Positions 25,430 to 35,090 are shown, numbered from the stretch's first letter. The stretch: 64,000 nt of DNA from an uncultured Lachnospiraceae bacterium (GCA_944383545.1 CALWPY010000003.1:1-64000), one strand, 5' to 3'. Numbers and translations are program-made. The notes: generated by a model from the letters alone, not told the origin.

Positions 25430-25458
25430 ATTATAGCTCATTAATAAAAATAAGTAAA
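25430..25458 (-). promoter_or_regulatory. Vegetative promoter of the DAHP synthase gene
   Basis: On the minus strand TTTACT, 17 bases, TATAAT. The -10 is consensus and lies about 30 bases before the start codon. Confidence 0.7.
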
Positions 25459-25492
25459 TGCCTAAAAAATTTATTTTTATATAAAAAAATTC

Positions 25493-25521
25493 TTGATTTA
25501 ATAATTACGTTATGATATATT
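25493..25521 (+). promoter_or_regulatory. Promoter of rplS
   Basis: TTGATT (25493-25498), 17 bases, TATATT (25516-25521). Transcription would start just before the structured leader of rplS. Confidence 0.55.
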
Positions 25522-25544
25522 TAACTGGTTGTGAGAAATGGATG

Positions 25545-25624
25545 GTCCTCTGTATCATAAGGACACGGCACAATTAAAACCGCTATGCGAGGTGCCGAGA
25601 ATGTCCCCTTCGCTGTACTCAGCG
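25545..25624 (+). ncRNA. Structured 5' leader of rplS, L19-leader type
   Basis: The 150 bases between promoter and rplS hold several strong hairpins: GTCCT...AGGAC (25545-25564); GGACA+CGGCAC...GTGCCG+TGTCC, a long interrupted stem (25561-25606) that competes with the first; and CGCTG-TACT-CAGCG (25611-25624). Firmicutes carry an autoregulatory L19 leader before rplS, and position and complexity agree with it. Identity with the Rfam model is inferred, not checked. Confidence 0.6.
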
Positions 25625-25672
25625 GAAACAGATAGTAAGAACGTCTAATATATAAATGGAGGTCACACAAAG

Positions 25673-26026
25673 ATGAGTAATAATGAAATCATTAAAAACA
25701 TTGAAGCTGCACAGCTTAAGTCTGAGGTTGCTGATTTTAATGTTGGTGATACTGTAAGAGTATCAGCTAAGATTAAAGAAGGTAACAGAGAAAGAATTCA
25801 GGTTTTTGAAGGTACAGTTTTAAAGAGACAGGGTGGCAGCTGCAGAGAAACCTTTACCGTAAGAAAGAATTCAAACGGTGTAGGAGTTGAAAAGACTTGG
25901 CCGCTTCATTCCCCTACAATCGAGAAGATTGAGGTAGTTAGAAGAGGTAAGGTAAGAAGAGCTAAGCTTAATTATCTTCGTGACAGAGTTGGTAAGAAGG
26001 CTAAGGTTAAAGAGCTTGTAAAATAG
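25673..26026 (+). CDS. rplS: Ribosomal protein L19
   Basis: 117 residues, normal length for bL19, a 50S protein at the subunit interface. The family signatures [33 protein letters not shown] and [17 protein letters not shown] are all present. GGAGG is eight bases before the ATG. Transcribed from its own promoter through a structured leader and closed by a terminator at 26040. Confidence 0.98.
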   Translation: MSNNEIIKNIEAAQLKSEVADFNVGDTVRVSAKIKEGNRERIQVFEGTVLKRQGGSCRETFTVRKNSNGVGVEKTWPLHSPTIEKIEVVRRGKVRRAKLNYLRDRVGKKAKVKELVK

Positions 26027-26039
26027 TAGTAGAATTTGT

Positions 26040-26073
26040 GACCGGAGTAAAGTCTGCTCCGGTCATTTTTCTT
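26040..26073 (+). terminator. Terminator after rplS
   Basis: GACCGGAG pairs with CTCCGGTC across a nine-base loop, followed by ATTTTTCTT. Confidence 0.88.
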
Positions 26074-26110
26074 AACGGTACAATGTTTTATTTGTTGTAA
26101 AGGAAATAAA

Positions 26111-26716
26111 ATGGGAAAGAGAAGACGCAGAAAATCTCAGGGAATAAACTTTGATGACGGAAAATTCGGCAGAAGGAAGCTTGACAGAAGAAAGCTTCTT
26201 AAGGGTATAAGAAACTGGTTTTTGGCAATATTCATAACTGTAATTTTAGGTTACGGATTTTCTACATTTATAATCCAGTCCATGCATGTGGTTGGGCCTT
26301 CAATGGAGGGCACACTGAAAAATGGTGATATTGTGCTGGTAAATAAGGCGGCATATGTTTTTTCGGACATTGAAAGATATGACATAGTTGCCTTAAAACT
26401 GATGGATAACGATGGATATTTTGATATAAAGAGAGTAATAGCACTTCCCGGAGAAACCATTCAGATAATAGGGGGAAGCGTATTTGTGGATGGCGAGGAA
26501 ATTGACGGCCTTCCATATGATGATAAAATCATGGCGGCAGGACTTGCCGAAAATCCCATTACTTTAGGTGACGGTGAGTATTTCGTTATGGGAGATAACG
26601 TAAATAACAGTGAAGATTCGAGATATGTGAATGTCGGGACCGTGCTTTCTTCAGAGATAAAGGGCAAGGTATTTTACAGGATAAGCCCGGCAGGAAGCAG
26701 AGGAAAAATTGAGTAG
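26111..26716 (+). CDS. lepB: Signal peptidase I
   Basis: 201 residues. Cleaves signal peptides from proteins leaving through Sec. Basic N-terminus (KRRRRKSQ), one membrane segment at about 36-56, then the catalytic domain outside: MHVVGPSMEGTL with nucleophile Ser64, DIKRVIALPGE with general base Lys107, and GDNVNNSEDSR. It lies eight bases before rbgA, and a second lepB follows rbgA. Co-occurrence of rplS, lepB and rbgA is common in Firmicutes. Confidence 0.95.
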   Translation: MGKRRRRKSQGINFDDGKFGRRKLDRRKLLKGIRNWFLAIFITVILGYGFSTFIIQSMHVVGPSMEGTLKNGDIVLVNKAAYVFSDIERYDIVALKLMDNDGYFDIKRVIALPGETIQIIGGSVFVDGEEIDGLPYDDKIMAAGLAENPITLGDGEYFVMGDNVNNSEDSRYVNVGTVLSSEIKGKVFYRISPAGSRGKIE

Positions 26717-26724
26717 GTGAAATT

Positions 26725-27576
26725 ATGGACATACAGTGGTATCCCGGTCATATGACCAAGGCAAAGCGGATGATGCAGGAAGACATTAAGCTTATTGACA
26801 TAGTAATTGAGCTTTTGGATGCAAGAGTTCCTTTCAGCAGTAAAAATCCTGATATTGATTCACTCGCAAATAATAAATACAGACTGATAATACTTAATAA
26901 GGCAGACCTTGCTGATGACAAAGTTACTAAGCTTTGGGAGGAATATTATAAGAAAAAAGGCTTTTTTGTCGTTAAGCTGGATTCTCGAAACACATCCCAG
27001 ATTAAGGTTGTAACAAGTGTTGTTCAGCAGGCATGCAAAGAAAAAATTGAGCGAGACAGAAAAAGGGGCATAATTAACAGACCTATAAGAGCAATGATAG
27101 TAGGTATACCTAATGTCGGTAAATCCACATTTATAAATTCCTATGCAAAAAAGGCCTGTACAAAGGTAGGTAATAAGCCGGGTGTAACAAAGGGAAAGCA
27201 ATGGATAAGGATTTCAAAAAATATCGAGCTTCTTGATACGCCGGGTATTTTGTGGCCGAAATTTGATGATAAGTCAGTTGGTGAAAGACTGGCATTTATA
27301 GGCTCCATAAATGATGAAATACTAAACAGGACAGAGCTTGCAATGTTGCTCACAAAATATTTACAAAATAACTATTGCAATAATCTTATAGATAGGTATA
27401 AAATTAAGGAGAATTTATCGTGCCATGAGGTACTCGCGCACATTGCCGATATCAGACAATGCAGATTAAAAGGTAATGAGCCGGATATCGAAAAAGCGGC
27501 AAAATTGCTTCTGGATGATTTCAGGAGCGGAAGACTCGGAAGAATATCTCTTGAAGTACCCGAAGTATCGGAGTAA
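26725..27576 (+). CDS. rbgA: Ribosome biogenesis GTPase RbgA (YlqF)
   Basis: 283 residues. A circularly permuted GTPase needed for late 50S assembly. The G4 motif NKAD (58-61) comes before G1 GIPNVGKST (127-135) and G3 DTPG (171-174), which is the YlqF/YawG order. N-terminal WYPGHMTKAKR is typical, and a C-terminal ANTAR-like helical part completes the protein. Second gene of the lepB-rbgA-lepB operon. Confidence 0.96.
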   Translation: MDIQWYPGHMTKAKRMMQEDIKLIDIVIELLDARVPFSSKNPDIDSLANNKYRLIILNKADLADDKVTKLWEEYYKKKGFFVVKLDSRNTSQIKVVTSVVQQACKEKIERDRKRGIINRPIRAMIVGIPNVGKSTFINSYAKKACTKVGNKPGVTKGKQWIRISKNIELLDTPGILWPKFDDKSVGERLAFIGSINDEILNRTELAMLLTKYLQNNYCNNLIDRYKIKENLSCHEVLAHIADIRQCRLKGNEPDIEKAAKLLLDDFRSGRLGRISLEVPEVSE

Positions 27577-27624
27577 CGGACTTAATACATGAGAATTCTA
27601 TACGAAGAAAATTGAGGTGCAGCA

Positions 27625-28440
27625 GTGGAAGATAATAAATTAAATAAGGATTCTTTTGATACTGATGAAGAAAAGAAAGGTATTGAGAGCCTTATAGATG
27701 CCGATGATGCAAACGATAAAGAAGAGGCAAGACTTTTAAATAAAGCTGAAAAACAAAGAAAAAAAGAAGAAAAAAAAGCAGCAAAGACGGAAAAACCTGA
27801 AATATCAGACGAATCTGAAATATTGGAAGAATCTGAAAAAACTGATAAACCGGAAAAACTCAGAAGATTTTTAAAGAGAAAAAGAAAAAGGGAAAGAAAT
27901 CCTAATGTAAATATTGTAAAAGAACTTTTAAATCTCATAGTTTACATAGGTATAGTTATTCTCCTTTGTTATGTTGTTATTACCTTTGTCGGACAAAGGA
28001 CGACGGTGCACGGACAGTCTATGGAGCCTACACTACATGAAGGTGATAACCTGTGGATTGATAAACTGGTTTACAGGGTGTCCGACCCTAAAAGATTTGA
28101 TGTGATAGTATTTCCTTATCAGGGAAGCGATGTATATTATATAAAGAGGATTATAGGACTTCCGGGAGAAACTGTGCGGATTGACCAGAATGGTTATATA
28201 TATATAAATGGTGAAATACTTGATGAGTCTTACGGTTTGGAACAGATAACGCCAAGTATGATAGGTATAGCCGGGCAGGATATTGTTCTTGGTGAGGATG
28301 AGTATTTTGTGCTGGGAGATAACAGAAATAACAGCAGAGACAGCAGGTGGGCAGATGTAGGAAATGTTCATCGGGACGATATTATAGGCAAGGCAGTGTT
28401 CAGATTATCACCACTAAATAAAATAGGTTTAATTGATTGA
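27625..28440 (+). CDS. lepB: Signal peptidase I, second copy, with long charged N-terminal tail
   Basis: 271 residues from a GTG start; GAGGTG lies six bases before. Residues 1-95 are an extremely charged, Lys/Glu-rich cytoplasmic tail not found in the first copy. A membrane segment at about 102-122 follows, then the catalytic motifs VHGQSMEPTL (Ser132), YYIKRIIGLPGE (Lys174) and GDNRNNSRDSR. Both catalytic residues are present, so it should be active. The tail may contact another cytoplasmic partner, which is inference. A terminator follows. Confidence 0.94.
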   Translation: MEDNKLNKDSFDTDEEKKGIESLIDADDANDKEEARLLNKAEKQRKKEEKKAAKTEKPEISDESEILEESEKTDKPEKLRRFLKRKRKRERNPNVNIVKELLNLIVYIGIVILLCYVVITFVGQRTTVHGQSMEPTLHEGDNLWIDKLVYRVSDPKRFDVIVFPYQGSDVYYIKRIIGLPGETVRIDQNGYIYINGEILDESYGLEQITPSMIGIAGQDIVLGEDEYFVLGDNRNNSRDSRWADVGNVHRDDIIGKAVFRLSPLNKIGLID

Positions 28441-28485
28441 TTGTAATAATCATGATTATTTGATATTTCGTTTTGGATTATCAGT

Positions 28486-28516
28486 ATACCTCGCGGCTTG
28501 CTGCGGGGTATTTTTT
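28486..28516 (+). terminator. Terminator after the second lepB
   Basis: An 11-pair stem from ATACCTCGCGGC to GTGCGG-type partner with loop CTTG, followed by six T. It separates the lepB-rbgA operon from rnhB. Confidence 0.85.
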
Positions 28517-28536
28517 ATTAATTACGGAGGAAGAAA

Positions 28537-29319
28537 ATGACAATAGGTAAATTACGTCAGGAATATAAAGATATTATAAATAAAAAATATGATGAATATC
28601 CCGATTTTATATCTGCCCTGGATTTATTTATTAACGATAATAAAGATGATTTAAGGACAGGTGTTATTTCAGTGATTACACAGGCTGAAAAAAAGAAGAA
28701 TGAACTGCTGGCTGAGGAAAAACGTGTACAAGGTATGATGGAGTTTGAGCATAAGTATTCTGAATATGAATATATATGTGGGATAGATGAGGTAGGAAGA
28801 GGACCACTCGCAGGACCTGTCGTGACTGCTGCCGTCATACTTCCTAAAGATTTTATTATTCTTTATCTTAATGATTCAAAGCAGGTACCTGAAAAAAAGC
28901 GTGATGAGCTTTATGATATAATTATGGATAAGGCAATAGCCGTGGGTATAGGAAGCTCTTCAGAAAAAGTTATTGATGAAATCGGAATAAAAAATGCGAA
29001 TTATACTGCCATGAAAGAGGCTATATCAAAACTTTCCGTAAAGCCTGATATGCTTCTGGTAGACGCAGAAACAATACCTGATACAGACATTCCTCAGGAA
29101 GCCATAATAAAGGGAGATGCAAAATCGGTTTCCATAGCAGCTGCAAGCATAATTGCAAAGGTAACAAGAGACAGGATTATGCACGAATATGACAGCCTTT
29201 ATCCCGAATACGGATTTAAAAGCAATGTAGGATATGGCTCAGCCTCACATATAGCGGCTCTGAAAAAATACGGACCGTGTGATTTGCACAGAAGAAGCTT
29301 TATAAAAAATTTCGTTTGA
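28537..29319 (+). CDS. rnhB: Ribonuclease HII
   Basis: 260 residues, the longer Firmicute form with a ~70-residue helical N-terminal extension. Removes ribonucleotides and RNA from RNA/DNA hybrids. Catalytic motif CGIDEVGRGPLAGPVVTAAV holds Asp84 and Glu85; LLVDAETI supplies Asp176, and ASIIAKVTRDR plus GYGSASHIAAL are the usual C-terminal blocks. GGAGG precedes the ATG. First gene of a tightly packed run to gpsA. Confidence 0.96.
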   Translation: MTIGKLRQEYKDIINKKYDEYPDFISALDLFINDNKDDLRTGVISVITQAEKKKNELLAEEKRVQGMMEFEHKYSEYEYICGIDEVGRGPLAGPVVTAAVILPKDFIILYLNDSKQVPEKKRDELYDIIMDKAIAVGIGSSSEKVIDEIGIKNANYTAMKEAISKLSVKPDMLLVDAETIPDTDIPQEAIIKGDAKSVSIAAASIIAKVTRDRIMHEYDSLYPEYGFKSNVGYGSASHIAALKKYGPCDLHRRSFIKNFV

Positions 29320-29332
29320 TTAAGAGGAGTAT

Positions 29333-29692
29333 ATGGAAAATACAAGATGTACGGGTGCATTATATGAAGAAAAAGCGGCTCATTATCTTGAAAGAAAAGG
29401 CATGTTCATAATAGAGAAAAATTTCCGGGTGCGTCAGGCGGAGATTGACATTATTGCAAGAGACGGTACGGCTATAGTTTTTGTGGAAGTAAAATACCGC
29501 AAAAACGGCAATTCGGGACATCCTTTTGAGACGGTAGATTTTAGAAAACAGCGTAAAATTTGCAGGGCGGCTTTCTTTTATATGAATAAAAATAAAATAT
29601 CACCGGAAAATACATCCATAAGATTTGACGTAATAGGAATAACCGGAGATAAAATCGAGCATATTGAAAATGCTTTTTCGTTTGTATTATAA
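29333..29692 (+). CDS. yraN: UPF0102 family endonuclease-like protein YraN
   Basis: 119 residues. GALYEEKAAHYLERKG, then AEIDIIARDGTAIVFVEVKY shows the PD-(D/E)XK-type nuclease core (Asp, Glu-Val-Lys), and FRKQRKICRAAFFY follows. Family role uncertain; nearly always next to rnhB, as here. GAGGAG lies before the ATG. Confidence 0.93.
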   Translation: MENTRCTGALYEEKAAHYLERKGMFIIEKNFRVRQAEIDIIARDGTAIVFVEVKYRKNGNSGHPFETVDFRKQRKICRAAFFYMNKNKISPENTSIRFDVIGITGDKIEHIENAFSFVL

Positions 29693-29722
29693 ATAAAGTG
29701 ATTTAATCGGAGACTTTTATTT

Positions 29723-30592
29723 ATGAAGGATATTAAATATATAAATAATGAAAGGTCAACAGAAATAAATTTAAATGATGCTGTTCCGATAATAAGACTT
29801 AAACTTTTTTCAAAATATGAAAATGAACTGATTCACGGCTTTTCCACAAGGCTTGGAGGAGTGAGTACAGGACATCTTTCAAGTCTCAATTTGAGTTTTT
29901 CCAGAGGTGACAAAACAGAAAATGTAATGACTAATCATATGAGACTTGCAGATTGCATGGGTTATGATTACAAAAAACTCGTATTTTCGGACCAGGTACA
30001 TAAAACCAATATAAGAATATGCACTGAAGAAGATGCGGGAAAAGGTATAATTAGAGAAAGTGATATAAAAGAGACTGATGCATTGATAACGGATGTTCCG
30101 GGACTGCCTCTGATAACATTTTATGCGGACTGTGTACCTTTATATTTTTACAGCCATGAAAAAAGAGTGGTGGCACTTGCTCATTCGGGATGGCGCGGCA
30201 CGGTTGCAGGAATAGGTACAAAGGTGCTTCTTAAAATGAAAGAGGTATATGGTGTAAGACCCGAAGAAGTAATATGCGGAATCGGACCTTCCATATGCAA
30301 AAACTGCTATGAAGTATCAGAAGACGTTGCAGATGAATTCAGAAATAAATATACAAAAGAACAGTTTGAGGATATGATAGAAGAAAAAAACGACGGCAAA
30401 TACCTGCTTGACCTTCATAAAGCATGCAGATATAATTTTATTGCAGGAGGAGCAGTACCTGAAAATATTGCAGTGACGGATATTTGTACCTGCTGTAATG
30501 ACAGCCTTTTGTTTTCACACAGAAAGACGGGTGGAATGAGGGGAAATCTTGCTGCAGTTATAATGCTTAATGTACATTTAAACAGGGAATAG
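29723..30592 (+). CDS. pgeF: YfiH/PgeF laccase-domain protein
   Basis: 289 residues. Multi-copper polyphenol oxidase fold; the family includes purine nucleoside phosphorylase/adenosine deaminase activity and, in E. coli, peptidoglycan editing. Metal-site motifs are visible: HGFSTRLGGVS, FADQ-type SDQVHKTN, TFYADCVPL, LAHSGWRGTVAGIG and CTCCNDSLLFSHRK. The Cys and two His expected for zinc are present. CGGAG precedes the ATG. Confidence 0.9.
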   Translation: MKDIKYINNERSTEINLNDAVPIIRLKLFSKYENELIHGFSTRLGGVSTGHLSSLNLSFSRGDKTENVMTNHMRLADCMGYDYKKLVFSDQVHKTNIRICTEEDAGKGIIRESDIKETDALITDVPGLPLITFYADCVPLYFYSHEKRVVALAHSGWRGTVAGIGTKVLLKMKEVYGVRPEEVICGIGPSICKNCYEVSEDVADEFRNKYTKEQFEDMIEEKNDGKYLLDLHKACRYNFIAGGAVPENIAVTDICTCCNDSLLFSHRKTGGMRGNLAAVIMLNVHLNRE

Positions 30593-30601
30593 GACAATAT
30601 A

Positions 30602-31996
30602 ATGAAAGAACATGTAATTACCGGTGTTGAAAGAGACAGTATTGCAAGCGGGCTCGGAATAAAACCGGGAGATGTACTATTAGAAATAAATAATAAAAAA
30701 ATTGAAGATATATTTGATTTCCATTTTCTTTCAGAGGATGAGCATATTGAAATAAAGATAAAAAAGGAATCAGGAGAAGAAGTCTGCCTTTCCGTGGATA
30801 AGGAAGAGGACGAGCCTTTGGGGCTTATCTTTAAAGAATCCCTTATGGATAATTACAGGTCATGCTACAACAAATGTATATTCTGTTTTATTGACCAGAA
30901 TCCGCCGGGAATGAGAGAAACAATATATTTTAAGGATGATGATTCCAGACTTTCTTTTTTACAGGGAAATTATATCACATTAACAAACATGAAAGAAAGC
31001 GATATAAAGAGAATTATTGATTATAAACTGGCGCCGATAAATATTTCAGTTCATACCACAAATCCTGAATTAAGGTGTCAGATGCTAAACAACAGGTTTG
31101 CAGGAAACGTACTTAAATATATAGATGAGCTTTATCAGGCAAATATTCCTATGAATGCACAGATTGTACTTTGTAAGGGATATAACGATAAAGAAGAACT
31201 GGAAAGAACTATAGGAGATTTGCTTAAATATGCACCGGTACTTGCCAGTCTTTCCATAGTTCCGGTAGGTCTTACAAATTACAGGGAAGGACTTGTAAAA
31301 CTTGACCCGTTTACAGGTGAAGATGCAAAAGAGGTTATTGAGACAGTAGAGCGCTTCCAGAAAATTGCTTTAGAAAAGCATGGTATACATTTTGTGCATG
31401 CCAGTGATGAATGGTATATAAATGCAGGATATGAAATTCCCGGTGAAGAGACATATGACGGTTATATCCAGATTGAAAACGGCGTGGGAATGGTAAGGCT
31501 TATGTTAAATGAATTTCATGATGCAGTTTCGGATGTCTGTGAGTTTTCCGATTATTTAGAGCGGAAAGGCTTTTTTAAACATTTTATAAGACTTACTGCT
31601 GAAGAAAAGCTCTATAAAGCATGCCTTACTGAAAATAAAAACAGGGTGGTTTCGACCATTACGGGAAAGCTTGCATACGGATTAAAGGAATATATATTTA
31701 ACGAATTAAAACGAATAAGACCTGATATAACTTTTAACGTATATCCGATTGAAAATAATTTTTTCGGTGATAAAATAACTGTGACAGGACTTTTAACAGG
31801 AAGAGATATTTGCGAACAGTTAAAGGGTAAAAATCTTGGCGATGCGCTTATAATTCCGGGAAGCTGCCTTAAGGCAGACGAGGATATTTTTCTGGATGAC
31901 ATGACAGTTGATGAACTTCAAAGGACTTTACAAGTGAAAACGATTATTGTAAAATCTAACGGAATGGATTATTTAAGAAGCATAATAGGAGTATAA
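30602..31996 (+). CDS. DUF512 protein: PDZ domain plus radical SAM-like Cys cluster
   Basis: 464 residues. Residues ~1-60 form a PDZ-like domain (VERDSIASGLGIKPGDVLLE). Cys88, Cys92 and Cys95 (CYNKCIFCFIDQNP) give the CxxxCxxC iron-sulfur motif of radical SAM enzymes; DSRLSFLQGNYITLTN and INISVHTTNPELR are typical of the family, and the C-terminal third is DUF512. Function unknown; the family lies beside der in most Clostridia, as here (three bases apart), hinting at ribosome or tRNA work. Confidence 0.92.
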   Translation: MKEHVITGVERDSIASGLGIKPGDVLLEINNKKIEDIFDFHFLSEDEHIEIKIKKESGEEVCLSVDKEEDEPLGLIFKESLMDNYRSCYNKCIFCFIDQNPPGMRETIYFKDDDSRLSFLQGNYITLTNMKESDIKRIIDYKLAPINISVHTTNPELRCQMLNNRFAGNVLKYIDELYQANIPMNAQIVLCKGYNDKEELERTIGDLLKYAPVLASLSIVPVGLTNYREGLVKLDPFTGEDAKEVIETVERFQKIALEKHGIHFVHASDEWYINAGYEIPGEETYDGYIQIENGVGMVRLMLNEFHDAVSDVCEFSDYLERKGFFKHFIRLTAEEKLYKACLTENKNRVVSTITGKLAYGLKEYIFNELKRIRPDITFNVYPIENNFFGDKITVTGLLTGRDICEQLKGKNLGDALIIPGSCLKADEDIFLDDMTVDELQRTLQVKTIIVKSNGMDYLRSIIGV

Positions 31997-31999
31997 AAA

Positions 32000-33322
32000 A
32001 TGGGAAAACCGTTAGTTGCCATAGTGGGAAGACCGAACGTGGGAAAGTCTACGTTGTTTAATGCTCTGGCAGGAGATAAAATTTCTATAGTTCAGGATAC
32101 ACCGGGCGTGACAAGGGACAGGATTTACGCCGATGTAGAGTGGCTTAACCACAATTTTACCATTGTAGATACCGGTGGTATAGAGCCTGAATCTAATGAT
32201 ATAATTTTAAAAAGCATGCGTGAGCAGGCACAGATTGCCATTGATACCGCTGACGTAATAATGTTTATTACAGACGTGAGACAGGGCCTTGTAGATGCAG
32301 ACAATAAGGTTGCGGATATGCTGAGAAGGTCGGGAAAACCTGTGGTGCTTGTTGTGAATAAGGTGGACAGCTTTGAAAAATTCATGCCTGATGTATATGA
32401 ATTTTATAATTTAGGACTTGGAGACCCTAATCCTGTTTCTGCCGCATCCATGCTTGGAATGGGTGACATGCTTGATAATGTCGTATCACATTTTGATGAA
32501 AGTGCAGAAGAAGATGAAGAAGATGACAGACCCCGTATTGCCATAATAGGTAAGCCTAATGTAGGTAAATCATCTATTATAAATAAACTTTTAGGAGAAG
32601 ACAGGGTTATTGTTTCTGATATAGCCGGCACAACAAGGGATGCTGTCGACACAGAAATCATAAGAAATGGTAAAGAATATATTTTTATTGATACGGCAGG
32701 TTTAAGACGCAAGAGTAAAATTAAAGAAGAAATCGAGCGTTACAGTATAATCAGAACTGTATCAGCAGTAGAGCGCTGTAATGTTGCGGTCCTTGTAATT
32801 GATGCTGAGGAAGGAATTACAGACCAGGATACAAAAATTGCCGGAATAGCTCATGAGCGTGGAAAAGGCATGATTATTGCCGTAAATAAATGGGATGCGA
32901 TTGAGAAAAATAATAAAACCGTAAATGAGTATACGGAAAAAATAAGGAATAAGCTTTCTTACATGCCTTATGCGGAGCTTATGTTTATATCCGCAAAGAC
33001 GGGACAGAGGTTAAATAAACTTTTTGAAACCATAGATGCCGTAATTGAAAATCATGCTCTCCGAATTGCAACAGGAGTTTTAAATGAAATTATGGCAGAG
33101 GCGGTGGCATTAAACCAGCCTCCATCTGATAAGGGAAAGAGACTGAGACTTTATTATATTACTCAGGTATCAGTAAAGCCGCCTACGTTTGTAATATTTG
33201 TAAATGATAAAGAACTCATGCATTTTTCATATACAAGATATATTGAAAATAAAATTCGTGAGGCATTTGGATTTAAAGGAACACCTCTTAAATTTATAAT
33301 AAGAGAAAGGAAAGAAAAATAA
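32000..33322 (+). CDS. der: Ribosome biogenesis GTPase Der (EngA)
   Basis: 440 residues with two GTPase domains in tandem and a C-terminal KH-like domain, as in all EngA proteins. Domain 1: [11 protein letters not shown] (10-20), DTGGIEP, NKVDS. Domain 2 from about residue 180: [34 protein letters not shown]. Needed for 50S assembly. AGGAG precedes the ATG. Confidence 0.98.
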   Translation: MGKPLVAIVGRPNVGKSTLFNALAGDKISIVQDTPGVTRDRIYADVEWLNHNFTIVDTGGIEPESNDIILKSMREQAQIAIDTADVIMFITDVRQGLVDADNKVADMLRRSGKPVVLVVNKVDSFEKFMPDVYEFYNLGLGDPNPVSAASMLGMGDMLDNVVSHFDESAEEDEEDDRPRIAIIGKPNVGKSSIINKLLGEDRVIVSDIAGTTRDAVDTEIIRNGKEYIFIDTAGLRRKSKIKEEIERYSIIRTVSAVERCNVAVLVIDAEEGITDQDTKIAGIAHERGKGMIIAVNKWDAIEKNNKTVNEYTEKIRNKLSYMPYAELMFISAKTGQRLNKLFETIDAVIENHALRIATGVLNEIMAEAVALNQPPSDKGKRLRLYYITQVSVKPPTFVIFVNDKELMHFSYTRYIENKIREAFGFKGTPLKFIIRERKEK

Positions 33323-33323
33323 A

Positions 33324-34034
33324 ATGGCTGCAAGAATTATCTGTCTTTTAGCAGGATACATGTGTGGATTATTGGAAACCGGATACTTGTACGGTAAAAT
33401 GAACGGAATTGACATTAGAAAGCATGGGAGCGGTAATTCCGGTACTACAAATGCGCTCAGGGTGCTGGGGAAAAAGGCAGGGCTTGTAGTATTTTTAGGT
33501 GATTTTTTGAAAGCCTTTATTCCGTGTATTGTTGTGAGACTGATAATGAAGGATATGGCTCCTGATACCTATCTCTTATATGTTTTATATTCGGGATTTG
33601 GAGTTGTACTTGGACATAATTTTCCGTTTTATCTTAAATTTAAAGGTGGTAAGGGTATAGCTGCAACGGCAGGAACTATTGCAGGTCTTTTAGACCCTGT
33701 AATGATTGTGACTTTACTTATTCTCTTTGTGGTTGTAGTTGCAATAACAAGATATGTTTCTCTCGGCTCAATACTTCTTATGCTTGGATTTGTGGCAGAA
33801 TATATTGTGTTTGCATTTAATGGTCGTTTTTGTTTTGACATAAACAATGCAAATTCCAGAAATGCCATGTATGAGAGTATAGTAATTGCTGTTCTTTTTG
33901 CATTTCTTGCGATTTACAGACATAAGGCAAATATTGTCAGGCTGGTTAAGCATGAAGAGAGTAAAATCGGCGAAAAGAAAAAGGAAAGTATTGAAGAATT
34001 AAGAGCTGAAGAAGAGGCTTTTGAAGAAGAATAG
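33324..34034 (+). CDS. plsY: Glycerol-3-phosphate acyltransferase PlsY
   Basis: 236 residues, slightly longer than the usual ~200 because of an acidic tail (KIGEKKKESIEELRAEEEAF). Membrane enzyme with about five segments that transfers acyl phosphate to glycerol 3-phosphate, the first step in phospholipid synthesis. Motifs: KHGSGNSGTTNALRVLGKKA, LGHNFPFYLKFKGGKGIAA and the later RYVSLGSIL. Starts one base after der; its ribosome site lies in the end of der. Followed by gpsA, so the two early lipid steps are together. Confidence 0.96.
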   Translation: MAARIICLLAGYMCGLLETGYLYGKMNGIDIRKHGSGNSGTTNALRVLGKKAGLVVFLGDFLKAFIPCIVVRLIMKDMAPDTYLLYVLYSGFGVVLGHNFPFYLKFKGGKGIAATAGTIAGLLDPVMIVTLLILFVVVVAITRYVSLGSILLMLGFVAEYIVFAFNGRFCFDINNANSRNAMYESIVIAVLFAFLAIYRHKANIVRLVKHEESKIGEKKKESIEELRAEEEAFEEE

Positions 34035-34061
34035 AACAAATACTGATAGGAGATATGTTTT

Positions 34062-35069
34062 ATGAAAATCGGGATTCTTGGAGCGGGAAGCTGGGGAACA
34101 GCCATTGCCAAGCTTCTTACATTAAATAAACATGAAGTAACAATGTGGTCTGTAGATGCTGAGGAAATTGCAATGCTTAATGAATATCATGAACATAAGC
34201 AGAAACTTCCGGGAGTGATACTTTCAGGCATTGTTGATTTTACTACTGATATACAGAGTGCCATAGAGGAAAAAGAACTTATTGTAATGGCGGTACCTTC
34301 ACCTTTTATAAGAAATACGTCAAAGCAGGCCGCACCTTATATTAAAGAAGGGCAGATTATTGTATGTGTTTCCAAAGGTATTGAGGAAGGTACTCTTATG
34401 ACTCTTTCAGAAGTGATTGAACAGGAAATCCCTAAGGCTTCCGTTGCCGTCTTATCAGGTCCAAGCCATGCTGAAGAAGTAGGAAAATGTATGCCTACCA
34501 CAGTGGTTGTAGGAAGCAGTGATAAGGCTGTGGCTGAAACCATACAGGATGTATTTATGTCGGATTTCTTTAGAGTTTACATAAGTCCTGACGTAACAGG
34601 TATAGAACTGGGTGGAGCTTTAAAAAATGTCATAGCTCTTGCAGCAGGAATAGCGGACGGACTCGGCTGTGGCGATAATGCAAAAGCTGCACTTATTACC
34701 AGAGGAATAGTAGAAATAAAAAAGCTGGGAGTAAAAATGGGAGGTCATCCTGAGACATTTTCAGGCCTTTCAGGGACCGGTGACCTGATTGTAACGTGTG
34801 CTTCCGTACATTCAAGAAACCGTAAGGCAGGTTTCCTTATGGGACAGGGAAAAACCTGTCAGGAAGCAATGGATGAGGTTAAAATGGTTGTTGAAGGTGT
34901 ATATTCAGCAAAGGCTGCTTTGGAACTTGCAAAAAAATATGATGTATCAATGCCTATAGTTGAAGCAGTAAATAAAATTTTATTTGAAAATTATCCTGCC
35001 AGAGAGGCTGTAAAGGATTTGCTTGGAAGAGACAGAACAAGCGAAGTGACAAGTCTTTCATGGAATTAA
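34062..35069 (+). CDS. gpsA: NAD(P)-dependent glycerol-3-phosphate dehydrogenase
   Basis: 335 residues. Makes glycerol 3-phosphate for PlsY. N-terminal Rossmann motif ILGAGSWGTAIAKLL; then SKGIEEGTLMTLSEV, LSGPSHAEEVG, the catalytic-lysine region GGALKNVIALAAGIADGL and FSGLSGTGDLIVTC. Full length. AGGAG lies before the ATG. Last gene of the housekeeping run that starts at rnhB. Confidence 0.97.
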   Translation: MKIGILGAGSWGTAIAKLLTLNKHEVTMWSVDAEEIAMLNEYHEHKQKLPGVILSGIVDFTTDIQSAIEEKELIVMAVPSPFIRNTSKQAAPYIKEGQIIVCVSKGIEEGTLMTLSEVIEQEIPKASVAVLSGPSHAEEVGKCMPTTVVVGSSDKAVAETIQDVFMSDFFRVYISPDVTGIELGGALKNVIALAAGIADGLGCGDNAKAALITRGIVEIKKLGVKMGGHPETFSGLSGTGDLIVTCASVHSRNRKAGFLMGQGKTCQEAMDEVKMVVEGVYSAKAALELAKKYDVSMPIVEAVNKILFENYPAREAVKDLLGRDRTSEVTSLSWN

Positions 35070-35090
35070 AGTTCGGGAGTGACTTAAGAT

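Noticed and set aside
27582..27938. Minus-strand open frame rich in Ser and Phe opposite the lepB tail
   Set aside because: It is the complement of the Lys/Glu-rich tail of the second lepB; such AAA/GAA-rich code always leaves the opposite strand open.
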